The notes under the pieces were generated by a model. That model saw nothing but the letters and a program-made list of their open reading frames with translations. It did not search any database and was not told the DNA's origin. A stretch of 64,000 nt of DNA from Aquatica leii (Eukaryota; Arthropoda; Insecta; Coleoptera; Lampyridae), in NCBI GenBank assembly GCA_035610365.1, contig CM069436.1:4206937-4270936 (forward strand), in the 5' to 3' direction. The translations under genes were made by a program, and so were the position numbers. Positions 25,271-38,220 of this stretch are shown here, piece after piece. The stretch's first letter is position 1; the number at the start of each line of letters is the position of its first letter.

Positions 25271-25579
25271 ATACTTTATTTAAAACAATTGATACCATGG
25301 TTTTTCCTTTTCCTTTAGGATAATTCCGTGCAAAACAATCACTTTCAGCCTTTTTATAAAACTTAATGGAGATAACTAACCACACCAAATTTTACCACTC
25401 TGTCTCATGCTGTTTTAACGTTTTTACCAATCATATGTTGCAAAACACGAAATTCCGGATCCTTGGAATTATTCTTCTTTCTCTATACTTATGCCCTTTC
25501 AAGTTTCATAAGTTAGGGTTCTTCTTTTCTAAGCGCTTCAATATCTTCTTGTTTGTTGCAAAGGTTTAATTTCTTCTAT

Positions 25580-26920
25580 TTTCGTCAGTTTTCGTTATCC
25601 TATCTTGTTACATGCAAAAGATTATAATAAAAAGAATGCCTGAATAAAAGCAACAGAGTTTTTACTCACAGCTCAGCAGTAAAGGATGAATTAAATCTAT
25701 TCTATTTCGGAAATCTCTAAAACGGAAGTAAGATACTCAAAATCGGTGTGGACGTAAAGAAAGGAAACGACAGAATCTCATTGTACCACCTGCGGAGATG
25801 CAATTGTGCGAGCCGGTGCACAGCCCAGACTAACTCAAAACCTCGGCGATTATGGTTGTGGGTAAGGTTGATAATGAGTTAAATAAAACCTATATTAAAA
25901 GCAATACTAATTTAATAAAACTTATTCGCAATTAAACGCAAATAAAAACAATGGGCGCCAGCTGTCCGGAGAACAGCACTCTAAACGTTTTTCCTTGTAC
26001 ACCGGCGGTATCTTAATTATAATATTTATTGTACACAAAATGTAACGAGGGGCTGGAAGCTTCCGTGACTCTCACACGTTGATAAATAATTTTTATATTG
26101 TACTTAAACTTAGATAATAAGAATTAAATTAAATTTAAGCCGCACAACATACAACGATTATAATCAAAAATAAACATAATATGAAAATTACAAAATAATT
26201 ATTACTGCTCTTCTTTTAGGTGTTAAATTAAAAATCTATTAAAATACGAACGGGCATATTTTGCCAAATGAAGAATGTCTTATGATAGCCAGAACTAGCC
26301 TTGACCTAATTGAACGGACTCACCGATATCGCCGCTGATAACTTTCTTTACTAAATACGTCAACCAATCAATTATTTAAATCGGAATAATAGTATTAGAT
26401 ACTGGCAATTCAGTAGTCCACTGCAACGGAAGCCGTTTCCCAAAAATCGCCTATTAAAATATTCAAAATTAATATGGGTATTACCAAAGAAAATAATCTT
26501 ACCGTCCCTAAGAACGACAATGCACAATCAATTATAAATTACAATTTAATTAATATTCAAAAATGTGGAATTTACTTATTCGTTAAATTACCGTCAAAGA
26601 ACGCAAATTTTACAATTAAATTGTATGTTCACTTGACAAAATAATGATAGCAAATGCCCGATATTGTAAATTTATTCAAAAAGAACCTCGAACTGCCGAT
26701 AATAATAAATAGAAAATGAAAATATTGTATGCAACCAACATCACAAAATAATAAATTTTACAATAAAGTTTAACTAAAACAAATTAATGTAACAGACTCT
26801 GGATTGTTACACCATCAGGTTGGTTACAACCCCTAATGAACCTACTTTTCGGGTTGTAACGTCACAAATCTGAAATTATAACACAAAATCAACTCGTACG
26901 CGATATGATTAAAAGGCTTT
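25580..26920 (-). other. Intergenic, possible decayed LTR
   Basis: No coding region. On the minus strand CAGCTGGCGCCCATTG (around 25,952-25,967) resembles a gypsy primer-binding site just after an LTR end. TGTTACA/TGTAACA-type motifs near 26,790-26,820 could belong to the LTR start. No pol sequence follows, and no second LTR was found. Confidence 0.25.
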
Positions 26921-26929
26921 GGTACATTT

Positions 26930-28600
26930 AAAATTTTTACGTTAAATTTATAACCCATGTAAACCTGCGTGATAATTTTGATTTATTATAACCGATATTT
27001 TTTTATCCGTACTTAAGCTTGTTAATATTGCGTTCCATTATTTTAACGTATTATTCGTATGTTAATGAACGTAAAAAAAAACTGATATAGTCCTCGCAAT
27101 TTTACTTTCGATGCACGTCATCAACGTCAGTGACGTAGTTATTCAACCATGTTGTCGGTATTATCACGTAAACTTACTGTTTTCGTACATTCTTAATGTT
27201 ACATTGCGAATTACGTTTTTATTAAATGTTTCTACATTTTTTTTTTAGAAACATAATTTTCACATATTCTGAACGCTTGATTTTTACGTTAAATTTATGA
27301 CCAATACAAACAGACGTCTTAGTTTTAATTTATTATAACCGTTTTTTTATTCTTACTTAGGCTCGCGTCAATAATGCGTTTCATTTTCACGTATTATTTG
27401 TGTTTTAATAAACGTAAAAAACACTAACAGAAACGTAATAATTTTCATATATTCTGAACGCTTGATTTTTACGTTAAATTTATAACCGATATAAACGGAT
27501 GTCTTAGTTTTGAATTATAACCTATTTTTTATTCTCACTTAAACTCTTCAATGTTGCGTTTCATTTTAACGTATTATTCGTGAGTTAATAGACGTAAAAA
27601 ACACTGTTTGAAAGAAAGAATAATTTTCAAGTATTATAAACGTTTGATTTTTACGTTAAATTTATGACCCGTGCAAACCGGCGTCATGGTTTTTATTTAT
27701 TATGACCAATTTTTTATTCTCACTTAAGCTCGTCAATATTGCGTTCCATTTTAACGTATTATTCGCGTGTTAATAAACGTTAAAACCACTGATAAAAACG
27801 TAATAATTTTCACGTTAACTTTATGTTAAATTTATGACCCCATATAAACAGATGTCTTAGTTTTGATTTATTATAACCTATTATTTATTCTCACTTAAAC
27901 TCGTCAATATTGCGTTTCATTTTACTGTATTATTCGTGTGTTAATAGAGGTAAAAAAACACTGTTGGAAGAAAACGTAATCATTTGTACGTATTATAAAC
28001 GTTTGATTTTTACTTTAAATTTATTATTGCGTTTGATTTTATCGTATTACTTGAGTGTTAATAAACGCAAAAAAAAAGTTAAAGAGACACGTAATAATGT
28101 TCACGTTTTATAAACGTTTGATTTGTACGTTAAATGTATGACCCATGTAAACGGTCGTCTTGGTTTTGATTTATTATAACCGATTTCTTATTCTCACTTA
28201 AGCTCGTCAATATTGAGTTCCATTTTAAGGTATTATTCGTGTGTTAGTAGACGTAAAAAAAAGTTTGAAGCAAATGTATTAATTTTCACGTACTATGAAT
28301 CTTTGATGTTTAAGTTAAATTTATGACCCATGTAAACAAGCGTCTTGGTTTTGTCGTTAATATTGGGTTTTATTTTAACGTATTATTTGCGTGTTAATGT
28401 ACGTAAAAAACACTGTTGAAAAAAACGTAATATTTTTGTTTTTTGCGTATTATAAACGTTTGATTTTTACGTGAAATTTATAACATATCTCAGGGTTTTG
28501 ATTTGTTATAACGATTTTTTATTCTCTCTAAGCTCGTCAATATTGCGTTTGATTTTAACGTGTTATCTACGTAAGCAAATGAACTAAGTCTATGATTGTA
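26930..28600. repeat. Second tandem array, about 180-bp unit, about 9 copies
   Basis: Diverged units contain gatttttacgttaaattta, then a ttattataaccgatttt-like block, then cgtcaatattgcgtt, and finally ttaataaacgtaaaaa. Copies of the first block are near 26,930, 27,284, 27,463, 27,645, 27,815, 28,003, 28,121, 28,305 and 28,463, mostly about 180 bp apart, with one short unit. It lies between ENT copies A and B and is not obviously related to the satellite at 1-11,545. Confidence 0.8.
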
Positions 28601-28689
28601 TGTTTCATTAAAAACTATGCATTATATTGCACCGTGTAGATCTTTTATTAAAATTTTATACTTATAGCACTTAAAAGTATATTATCCGA

Positions 28690-28990
28690 GACGTATCAGT
28701 GCTAAACCAACCGTCTTGCTCATAGAATTTATAGAGCAAAAAGTTATAATAAATGCAGATGCTTACAATGATACTTTACAGAGATTACGAAAAGCCTCAC
28801 GCAACCGCTTCGACTGAAAAAATATAATAGGGAAATCATCCGCCCTATAGCCCCAAACGATTATTATGTTTCTTCGTCTTAAGAATTTTTTTTTGCAGAG
28901 GAGATATGCAATACTGACAAAGAAGTCAAAAAAATTGAACACGAATTTCACAAATACTGGCATAGATGAGCTTGTGCCAAACTATAATAA
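28690..28990 (+). pseudogene. mariner transposase fragment
   Basis: Plus-strand translation from about 28,705 reads VLIEFIEQKVIINADAY and NDTLQRLRKASR, the typical mariner stretch between the first and second catalytic aspartates. It is followed by stops and frameshifts. No start, no terminal repeats and no full catalytic set are present. Confidence 0.55.
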
Positions 28991-29089
28991 ATGTTTAAAT
29001 TTAAAGGAAGATTATGTAGAGACGTAGAAAAAATATTACTAATAAATAAAAAACGCAAAAATACAAACGTTGAAATTTAATTAAAAACG

Positions 29090-30065
29090 AAAAAATGAAT
29101 GAAAGGTGGCACACGAACCTATAAATTAAACAAAGTAATACTAAACGTACAGTTGCAAAGACTTCGCGACGAGTGTAATTTAAAACAAAGGTATTAAAAT
29201 AATGGTAATAAAATCTTTTACAATCAACGTAAACTGTAAATACCTGAAGTAATTTTGTTTTCTGATGAAAGCCACAGGTGGCTGGACCGAGACGCTAATC
29301 CCAGTCTCGAATGGGGTGGTAAAACTTACGGTTTGAATTGGTATATTTATTTAGCAGCAAAATACGAATTTGTAGTAGGTTCGTTTCTACGATGCAAAAC
29401 ATTGCCCATATTACGTGAAGTACTAATTTTTATATCCGAAAATTTTCGAACTCGGGTATCTTTCAACCCTAAACCCATAACTTCACGACCATTATGAGAT
29501 TAAACACACTTCGCGTCACGCCCCAACTCTTAGTTTTCGATATAATTCGTTCTCAATTTATACATCATCGCCCTGATTTAATAAGAATCGCGTTCTCTTT
29601 TGTAAACTAAGACACGTTCCAACGACGGAAGAATAAAAAAAATGATCAAAATGCAACCAACACAGATGCAAGTTACAAGAAACGCAAAATCATTAAATGA
29701 TAACGAAATATAAACCATATATAAAAATAAATCTAAATCTTTGAAATCAAATAATGACTGTCGGAAGTAATAAATTAAACGCAATCTGAATTTTATTAAC
29801 ACAAAAGAAATGCGAAATCGGCGAATATCGGAAGTTTTAACAACATAAACCGGAAATTAATTGCAACAAAAATTTTCAAGATGATATAACCATGATAAGT
29901 CGATCAAATTAAAGGCAAGCTCTTAGTGCACGACTTAAATGAACAACGTTAATTTCAAAGAAACGTAGATGCGAAGCTTTGTCATAAAGTAGCTACGAAA
30001 ATTCAAACGCAGGTCAGGTTTATAGAACAATTTAAAGAAAAGAAACAAAATCGACTAACCAGTTT
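29090..30065. repeat. About 930-bp dispersed repeat, copy 1
   Basis: A non-coding block containing aatactaaacgta, cgagacgctaa, tcacgaccatta, ctaagacacgttccaacgac and aacataaaccg, in that order, ending in a gactaaccagtttatgttg block. Copy 2 follows directly (30,110-31,065) and copy 3 is at 39,090-40,315. The open frame at 29,255-29,497 is not conserved in the other two copies, so it is probably not a gene. Confidence 0.65.
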
Positions 30066-30109
30066 ATGTTGCACTTGACTGGAACATCTCCTTTAATAAA
30101 TTCAAAGCA

Positions 30110-31065
30110 CTTACGTCACACTGAACTCAAATATTGCAATAAACGTAATTTGTAAATACCCGAGATAAATTTCTTTCCTAATGAAAACTGCGGGTGCCTG
30201 GACCCAGACACTAAACGGTAATTCCAGTTTCAAACGGGGTGATAAAACTTACTAACAGAGGCAGTGACGAGTTGAATAGGTATAACAATTAATTTGCCGC
30301 AAAATGGTTTCTACTATGCAAAAAAAACATCACCCAAACATAAACTTAACGAAAATCCGTATACGTGAAGAACTACAACTAAACTTTTTAAAACCTAAAC
30401 ACACAACTTCACGGTCCTTATTAGGGGATCAAACAACCTTCGCGTCACGCGTTAACTCTTAGTACACGATATAATTCGTTCTGGATTTCTACATCACTGA
30501 TTTAATAAGAATCGGGTTCTCATTTATAAACTAAGACACGTTCCAACGACGGAAGAATGAAAAAAAATGCAACCTACAGAGATGCAAAAGTTACAAGAAA
30601 CGCAAAAACATCAAATGATAACGAAATATAAATTATATATAAAAATAAATCTAAATCTTTGAAACCAAATAATGACTGTCAGAAGTAATAAATTAAACGC
30701 AATCTAAATTTTATTAATACGAAAGAAATGCAAAATCGGCGAATACCGACAAATGGATGTTGTAACAACATAAACCGTAAGTTGATTGAAAACAAAAATT
30801 TACAAAATGATATAATCCTGATTGTGAATAAGTCGATCAAATAGCAAATTAAAAACAAGCTCTTAGATCATGACTTAAATGAACAACGTAAATTTAAAAC
30901 AAACGTAGATACGAGAGTTTCTCATAAAGTAGGTACCAAAAATTCAAACAGCGGTCAGGTTTATAGAACAATTTAAAGAAAAGAAACAAAATGGACTAAC
31001 CAGTTAATGTTGTACTTGACTGGAACATCTCCTTATACTTAATTTCCTACATTGACTTGGACCAA
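30110..31065. repeat. About 930-bp dispersed repeat, copy 2
   Basis: Same order of blocks as 29,090-30,065, with indels: acccagacactaaacgg, then ctaagacacgttccaacgac near 30,531, and catgacttaaatgaacaacg near 30,868. Its right end runs into the 3' flank of ENT copy B. Confidence 0.65.
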
Positions 31066-32333
31066 TTTTATTGCTTCATGATTCTTTGCAGGAACTGCGT
31101 CATCTGAAACTAAAGGAAAAGAACTGGTATTGGAAACGGAACAGGATTATTTATAATGAATCAATTTTAAAACACTATCAATGGTAATATTTATTTTGCA
31201 ATATATTGTTTTAACTTACAATGTTAATATTGCTAACTTGAATCGTTAACTTTGTTTAAGGTAACTGTTTGATTTATATACAATTTTACATAATACGCAC
31301 TTTTCAAAAATTACAATGGATAAATCGATATAAAAATTAGACGAATTTATTTTACATGGACACGCAAACCAACAAGCATATTTTGTGCTCTGTGAGAATA
31401 TTAACCATCAAGTTGTATGTTATTGAATACAATCAAACATAAATTCGTTAAAGTACATCGCAACAATGTCTTTAATCTTAAAATCGTAACACAACTACTT
31501 AACTAAAACGTAAATAAATTCAACACACAATAACAAACTTCAAAACTTGATATGTTTTTTAACAAAGACAAAAACTGGTTAAATACGTGACAGTTGCCGC
31601 TAATATCATATGCAACAAGTTGTGTGTAAGACACTATAAGTCAGATTAACGATTGTTTTATACAAGCATATAACTAGGAACATAATATAATTGATTCACA
31701 TAAATAAATATATAAAAAAACATTTTAAAAAAACCCTGTTATTTGAATAAGAAATTTGTGGCCATAGTCTCCTCTTTGTTAAATTGTACCACTCGAAATG
31801 ACCAAATCAATACCCGAAATGATTTTCTACTCAGTCTTTATGTTATCAACCATCCTTCGATAAAAAAATTAAACTTTATTGTTCGCTAATTCTAAGGAAA
31901 CACCCAATAGCATATACTACAAGTATCTAATTTTTTGGTCAAAGTACTTACAATAGATAGCAAAGAGATTAAGGTTTAAGCTCCAATTTGAGCATGTAAT
32001 AAACGAGCGTGCAGATAGGAAACCAATTTTTTTTTTAAATTATTTAGTTCGAAAGCCAAGAGGAAAAAATGAGTTCCTTATGGAAGAACAATTTGCATTT
32101 TTGTTTGGTTCGATATATAATTTTTGTTTTGTATGTATACATATATACCATATATACTCTCATATATAAACATTTCGATTAAATGATGTCAGTCTCTTCA
32201 TTGATTGTACTAATGTATGACTTGAAACCTCCCTGATATTTTAGAACTATCTCCGAATAATATTTAAAATAACAAATAAAAGTTAAAGTCGTATCTGGAA
32301 TGAAGTTTCAGTGTCATACACTAGACATTTGTG
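31065..32333. other. 3' flank of ENT copy B
   Basis: No gene. It is nearly identical to 40,315-41,584 downstream of copy C (constant offset about 9,245-9,251 bp, only scattered differences), and more weakly similar to the flank of copy A. Confidence 0.75.
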
Positions 32334-35300
32334 TTAGATACCTACATTCTCTACAAACCAAGGCCAGATAAACGACGACATTACGCCGGTAAATATTCCT
32401 GTTTTTAAAGCCGCCGCTGCGAACATACTTGCGGTTGCGGCGTACCTTTCTTCGACCGATCTGAAGAAAAGAATTAACCGATCGTTGTTACAAGTATTTT
32501 TATACTTACTTCGATGCGTACATCATTCCTAAAGAACTTAAATATCCGCTAGTCAAACCCATAGTGACTGATACTATCCAATAAGCCCAATCGCTGTTTA
32601 TCAGCACTGGTAAAATTCTAGTAGCATTATCACTCGGTTGATAATTGTATAACAAATAAAACGGAATATATAAAATACGTAACGCAATAGGTATCCAGAG
32701 GTACTTTGCCCTAGGCTTTAAAATATACAAATTACGTACAATAAAAAGAAGGACTAATAATACTTACCAAACTACAGAACGCTGTTAGATAACTACCGAT
32801 CATAGCACATACATTAAATGTTAAAAAACACGTAATCGACGTGTAATCTTTCGTAGTGATAAAAAAATCAGAATCGACAGCTTTTATATCTGGAAGAGAA
32901 TGAATTATACACCACCTGGTACATTATTTTACACGTACTTGCATGAACTGCTGGAAATATAGATATTGTTACAAAAAAGACCAAAAAGATATTCATCAAC
33001 TGAGGCAGGCATTTCTTAAATACGTAAAAAAAGGGTATCCGTTCTACAACACCCATGTTCTGGTTTTTCCGAAGATTCGCTTCTCTTTTCTCCTTTAATT
33101 CGTAATGGCGATAGTATCTCTGCAACAAGAGAATTTTATACGAAAAACAATTAAGCGTTTAAAACTTACATTTAATGGCAGTGCAAAGTATGTGTCAAAA
33201 CACAGTAGTAAGACGAACAACGCCGTTATGAAATAATAAATAGCAGACATCCGCACAGTAGATGCAAATGTATCAGAAAATATGCGTACTAACGATGTAA
33301 AAGTGCCGCTAATGTTAGAACCCAATACTACAGCACCTGTATACTGTAAAGGCAATTTGGCCGCCATGCCAAAAATGGTGTTTTCGTATATCCCGTTAGC
33401 CACTAAAATGTAAATATTTAAAAAGTGTACTACACAAGCAAATACGTACTATTCAATATGACCACCGATACCATAGTTATCCAGAAAAAGGCGCCAGGCC
33501 ATTCGTGGGTATCGGTCATTGCCAAAGCAATAGTTAATATAAATACAACCACTTCGATTGAAATGCTCCATAAAATTCGGGTTGTGAGATTACCTCTATA
33601 ATTAATTAGTATTATCTTACATTTGTTGTATTAATATCCCAAGAGTGATTATTCATGTTTGTTTCAACAAACAAATCTTAATGTTTAAATTATAATTTCA
33701 ACAGTGTTTATCCTTTAATCTGCTGGATCGCTAGCTGCATATAGAAGAGTAAAGCCAAAATTTGTCATTTGTAAGGTAGGCAAAGTTAAGTATTAATTTT
33801 AACATATAGTTTTCTTTAATAGTAGTTCATGAGATATCCACAAGATGGTAACTATTACTATATGTAGTTAACCAAACACATAATATTTTGCCTATCCTGC
33901 AAATAACCGATTTTGGTTTTACTTTTTAATTCATTAGTTAGCTGTTCAATATAAAGTGTATTATAGAAGATGTAAAAGTAAACATTCTTGGTATTTACAA
34001 ATTATAATTTATACAATATTGCAATTCTTTAGTTGATTACTCCGAACTGTGATTCAAAACTTTTGTTATAGAAAACACCTACAATGTCCCTTGCTTACAG
34101 CAGAATATAATCATTGAAGTAAAACCTATTTAGCGACGTATTTATGGTTACACTCAGTGGCGACTGGAGGTCAACCCTGCCTGAGGGACATTTCAGTATT
34201 AAAACTACATAAATACATTTTCTTTTTTATGATGCTCAGAAAGTACCTTAGTTTTCAAATGTATTGCACTTGCATTAAAGATTTAAGCATATTCACAATT
34301 GTAAATTAAGATGATCCAGTTTACATTTAGATCCAGTTAAAGACCCACGAAACTACCTAAACATCGTCATCTGTCAGAAAGAACGATAATTACGAAAATG
34401 CGCATGGTTCGTTTAGGAGGGGATTGCGGTACAATCAGCATTAACAATGTAAAATTTGTGTAATGTTTGGTTTTCTTCGTGTTTTGTGAAATTCTATGGG
34501 TATGTAACTAAAGATATTAGTTAGCTAACGTAAAGAGTGATAAAATTAACTAAAATTTGTAAACTAAATTAAAATTTCAGCGTTATAAAAACATCAAGTT
34601 ATCTTTGTTTGGTAAAACAAATACGATGGCTGCCATTTGAATTTTGTCGATTCAATTGTTTTTATGTGTACCATGCATTTCAAAATCAATTTATGTGAAA
34701 TTATGAAACGAAACTTTTTCACAAATTATTACTTAAAATGTAAACTACTAAAGAAACATGTTTTAAAGAAAGGTTTGAAATATAGCTTAAATTCGTCGTA
34801 TTTTCTTTATTTCATAATTTCATTTATGTGGAATTATGAACAAAACATTAAGGATTTAACTGTAATAAATAACCATTTTATACTTAAATTTGAAAATTAT
34901 TAATTGAAAGTGGCGTCGTGTAGATGTTTCTTTATGTAAAAGAAAGCTACTTACATTTTTTAACGTATTTTAGTATCAATTTGCGTAAATTAATTAAGTT
35001 ATATTCTCTGCAAGTTATTAATGCTAATCTCTAACTGCAATGCAAAATTATGCATAATAACTTGTTTTTTGTGCGTTCATAATTTGAAAAGTTGACCAAT
35101 TTAGGATATCTTTTTGATCGTACTATTTACCTACTGATGGCGATTCTAATAGGGTTGATAACAGAAAAGAACAAATAATTGAAACAATTAATTTAATATT
35201 TTATTTACCATGATGGACAAACAGCATGTGGTCGCAGGTAATTTTCAATCTATGGAGACCCTGTGATTTTATGTGAAGTAGTGAATCTTGAGTCTATGAT

Positions 35301-37643
35301 ATAGACAAGTGTCCGTAACCAGGACCCTAGTACCCACTGGCAGGCCGTCAGTTAACTAAATCTTCTTCTGTCTAATATAATGATGTTTGTGCACGTGTTT
35401 ATATGTGTTGGGATTTAAACCTGTTATCATATGTGTGTATTCGTTTCTTTGACTTAATTTGGGAGATGTTCTAACTTTCTGATGTTTATTGACATCTTTA
35501 ATTATAAACTGGTTGCATGATAAATCTAAATTATGTAATGATCTTACATTTACATTCAGATCGGAAGGGCTTCTTCGCCTGTTCTTCCCCTCCTACTGCC
35601 GATTCCACCAAACAGGAAATTTCGATTAAAAGTTCTACTTCAATAAAAACCACGATTTACTTTTGCTGTGTGATTGATTAACTTACTGCATCCTTCCCAC
35701 AGATCAAGAGTAAACAGTGTATATTTATTATAAAATAATTTTTAATATTTCTTCCGAGAGTCATTGATTAACCTTATCAAAAAACCGCTACTGGTTACAC
35801 CTAAGGCTACAGGTATCGAGCAGAACCTTAAAAAAATCAAAGAATGGGAACGCAGATCCGTTTGGCCGAGAGATTAATTACACTTACAAAAAACAATCAA
35901 TAGTGTAATGAATAAACAAACAAAATAAATAATAACGGCGACGTTTCGTGACGCTATTGCGCGCACTTTCTCACGGTTACTATTTTATTACACAGACAAA
36001 AGAAGTACATGTGATTTAACATGGCAGTGAGTACAGGGTTCGAAAAAATTGTAGCCTCTGTTAATGTGATGTACAGCTACAGCTACTTCAGGTTTTTTTT
36101 TGCAGTCGTATAGGTGATTTTTCAAATGTTTTGTTTTTTGTTATGTCTGTCCTATGTAACATTTGTTGTAATCGTTACAATCTATTTTGTATACAATATC
36201 GTGTACATCAAGATTACTCATTTGTCTTTTATTTTTGTATATAACATGTTGTATATAGTATTTTTATTATATATACTAATTTTGATGTTTGTTTTTTTAA
36301 GAATGAGTCTTTGAGTTAATTCAGATGCATTGATTATTTTCGTGTATGTTAGTAGTTAGGTTAGACGGGCGTATAGGTGTTAGCGTATTGTTAGTCTAAA
36401 ATAATAGTTGATTATAATTTTGCAATGCGTTTGATATGCCAATCTGTCAAGATGTTATTATTTCTAATTAATTTAACGTCTAATAATGGAAGTGAGTCCT
36501 TTTTTTCACAAAACTGAATTAGTCTATCAAGATCATCGTTCCCTAGTTCTTGAAGAACGTGCATTTTGTAAGGAAAAAACTTATGTGCTTTAAAACTTTC
36601 CGAAACGATTCATGTGACACTCTTGTTAATTCTCTAACTTTGCGAAGCGACGTTGTTAAACACATGGCGACTTGGTCGAAAATTTCAATTTGCACTCCTA
36701 CATCCAGAATTTTTGGCTGATTTACTTTGGTATTTGCTACAGAACCAGTGGCTTCAAATTTCCGCACAAGAAGTCGCACTTAAACATCGCTGACATGTTT
36801 ATCCAGAAAGCACATCTATTTTCATGCGTACAGATAAAATTATTTCAACCCAGCAACTAAGTATACCATTTTTACAAATTCTTCTCAAAAAAACAGTTCA
36901 TATATTTTATTATTTTATATTTCTAAGAACTGTTCTGATAATTTTTAATCATTGTATTGTTCAGTTAACTTTAATTTTTTTACTGAGGAAACATTTTTTA
37001 TGGACTAACCCACTTGCAATTACTGAAAAAACTCACTTCAAAATTGTTTTGTTAAAAGCAAAAGCAGTACAGAAAAAAATATTATTTGGTTAATCAATGA
37101 AAATTTTAAGTTAAGATATATTACTATCAACGAATAAAAAATAATCTATATTATGATGTAGTTGCTCAAATATTTACTTTATTGAATTTGTTGATACTGG
37201 CGTAGATAAATACTCACCCCATTTCTAAGAAGACGTTCAACCAATTAGCTATCACATTAGAAACTTTAGCTACAAATCCCACGAACTCCAAGTAGCTGTC
37301 GTCGTAGATTACATCTGTTCCAATATAATCACGTCCAAATTTGTACTTTGTAAAATACTAAACGTACGTTAATCAGTATAAAAGGAAAAAAATAATGAAT
37401 GAACTCACCGATTCGGCAGTAATAAACATGTTCCAAGGCATTAGAATACAAATTCCGTTTAACATAAACGTCATATAAACCAACCTGTACTTATCGACTG
37501 GAGTGTGTAATTGTAAACCAACTTTGTCCATTGTTAAATTTCGAAAGCTGAATTCGTCTTCGGGTAAATTGTTTTCCTTACAAGATGGTTGTAAGCGTAT
37601 TGGTTCCTGCTGCTAATGCAATGGCGGTTTTCCGATTCATCTG
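32334..37643 (-). CDS. ENT family nucleoside transporter, copy B
   Basis: An SLC29-type transporter. Exons on the minus strand: 37409-37643 (exon 2), 37218-37357, 33450-33595, 33170-33402, 32939-33119, 32768-32889, 32510-32715 and 32334-32460, with the same lengths and phases as copies A and C except exon 2. Exon 2 is 235 rather than 233 nt; the +2 shift and a TAG put the N-terminus out of frame with the rest. From the conserved internal Met (37,531-37,529) a 425-residue frame is open. Changes unlike A and C are TM1 GIGIL to GICIL, exon 3 FVAKVSNVIANWLNVFLEMG, YENT for YQNT, and ASMFAAAALKTG near TM11, which puts a Lys in a membrane segment. TM8 lacks the usual Asp and Arg. It is probably an expressed-or-decaying duplicate; I cannot tell which from sequence. 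Confidence 0.83.
33596..37217. other. ENT B intron 3
   Basis: A 3.6-kb intron. The first few hundred bases next to exon 4 and the last 100 next to exon 3 are homologous to the introns of A and C. The middle is different sequence: a transposase remnant (36,430-36,800), a low-complexity T-rich stretch (36,100-36,310) and unassigned AT-rich DNA. Confidence 0.5.
36430..36800 (-). pseudogene. IS630/Tc1-mariner-type transposase N-terminal fragment
   Basis: Minus-strand translation gives VRKFEATGSVANTK, then VRELTRVSHESFRKVLKH. After a frame change it gives FPYKMHVLQELGNDD and RLIQFCEKKDS. These are the helix-turn-helix region and its exit in insect mariner-like transposases of the kind also seen at 43.4 and 49.7 kb. 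The catalytic domain is absent. Confidence 0.6.
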
Positions 37644-38220
37644 CTGTATTATATCTTATTAAAGATAATCGACACAATTCTATCTAAGCATGTTCAAGAT
37701 TATGCACACTTCCGCTCAAGTTTGAAAAAATCAAATAATCGTTATATTTTGTTAAGTAAATCAATTGGTAAACGTGGCATGTTTAAAATATACAATGAAA
37801 TAAACTAGGAATAAGATGCGGAATGTAATGTCTACACCGAGGTGACTGAAACCACGTTTGCAACGAAGTTCTTCATTTCTGACAATAAACAGAATGCTTT
37901 CCATCAGTCGATGATTTATTGCAAATGTAATTACACTATAAATACATTTTCACTAAAGCATAATTCAATAAATAAAAAATCGAAAAAATGTTTTGTCACG
38001 GACACGTAAGAATAATAAAGACCACAAAGATTTCTGACGGAATAAACATATTTAAAAAAATATATAAATTTTATCAAAATCTTTTTTTTTTATTGTATCT
38101 CTATCTTGAAAACAGTTTGTTTATAATAATTATATTATTTTTGAAGCTTTTACTTGTTCGAGTTTGTTATTATTGCTATTCTTTGTTATCCCAACAGAAA
38201 TAGTTAAGCACCTCCTTAAA
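37644..38220. other. Conserved sequence upstream of ENT B exon 2
   Basis: Aligns with 23,752-24,300 and 46,689-47,230 (shared cttattaaagataatcgaca near 37,655 and further blocks). No ATG exon like the one at 56,344 was found here. Confidence 0.55.

Noticed and set aside
29255-29497. 80-codon frame starting SDESHRWL, resembling a transposase D motif
   Set aside because: The same block in the repeats at 30,170 and 39,430 is not open or conserved as protein, and nothing else around it fits a transposase.
35560-35580. agatcggaag, the first ten bases of a common sequencing adapter
   Set aside because: The next bases do not match the adapter, and a ten-base match in 64 kb of context is weak evidence of contamination.
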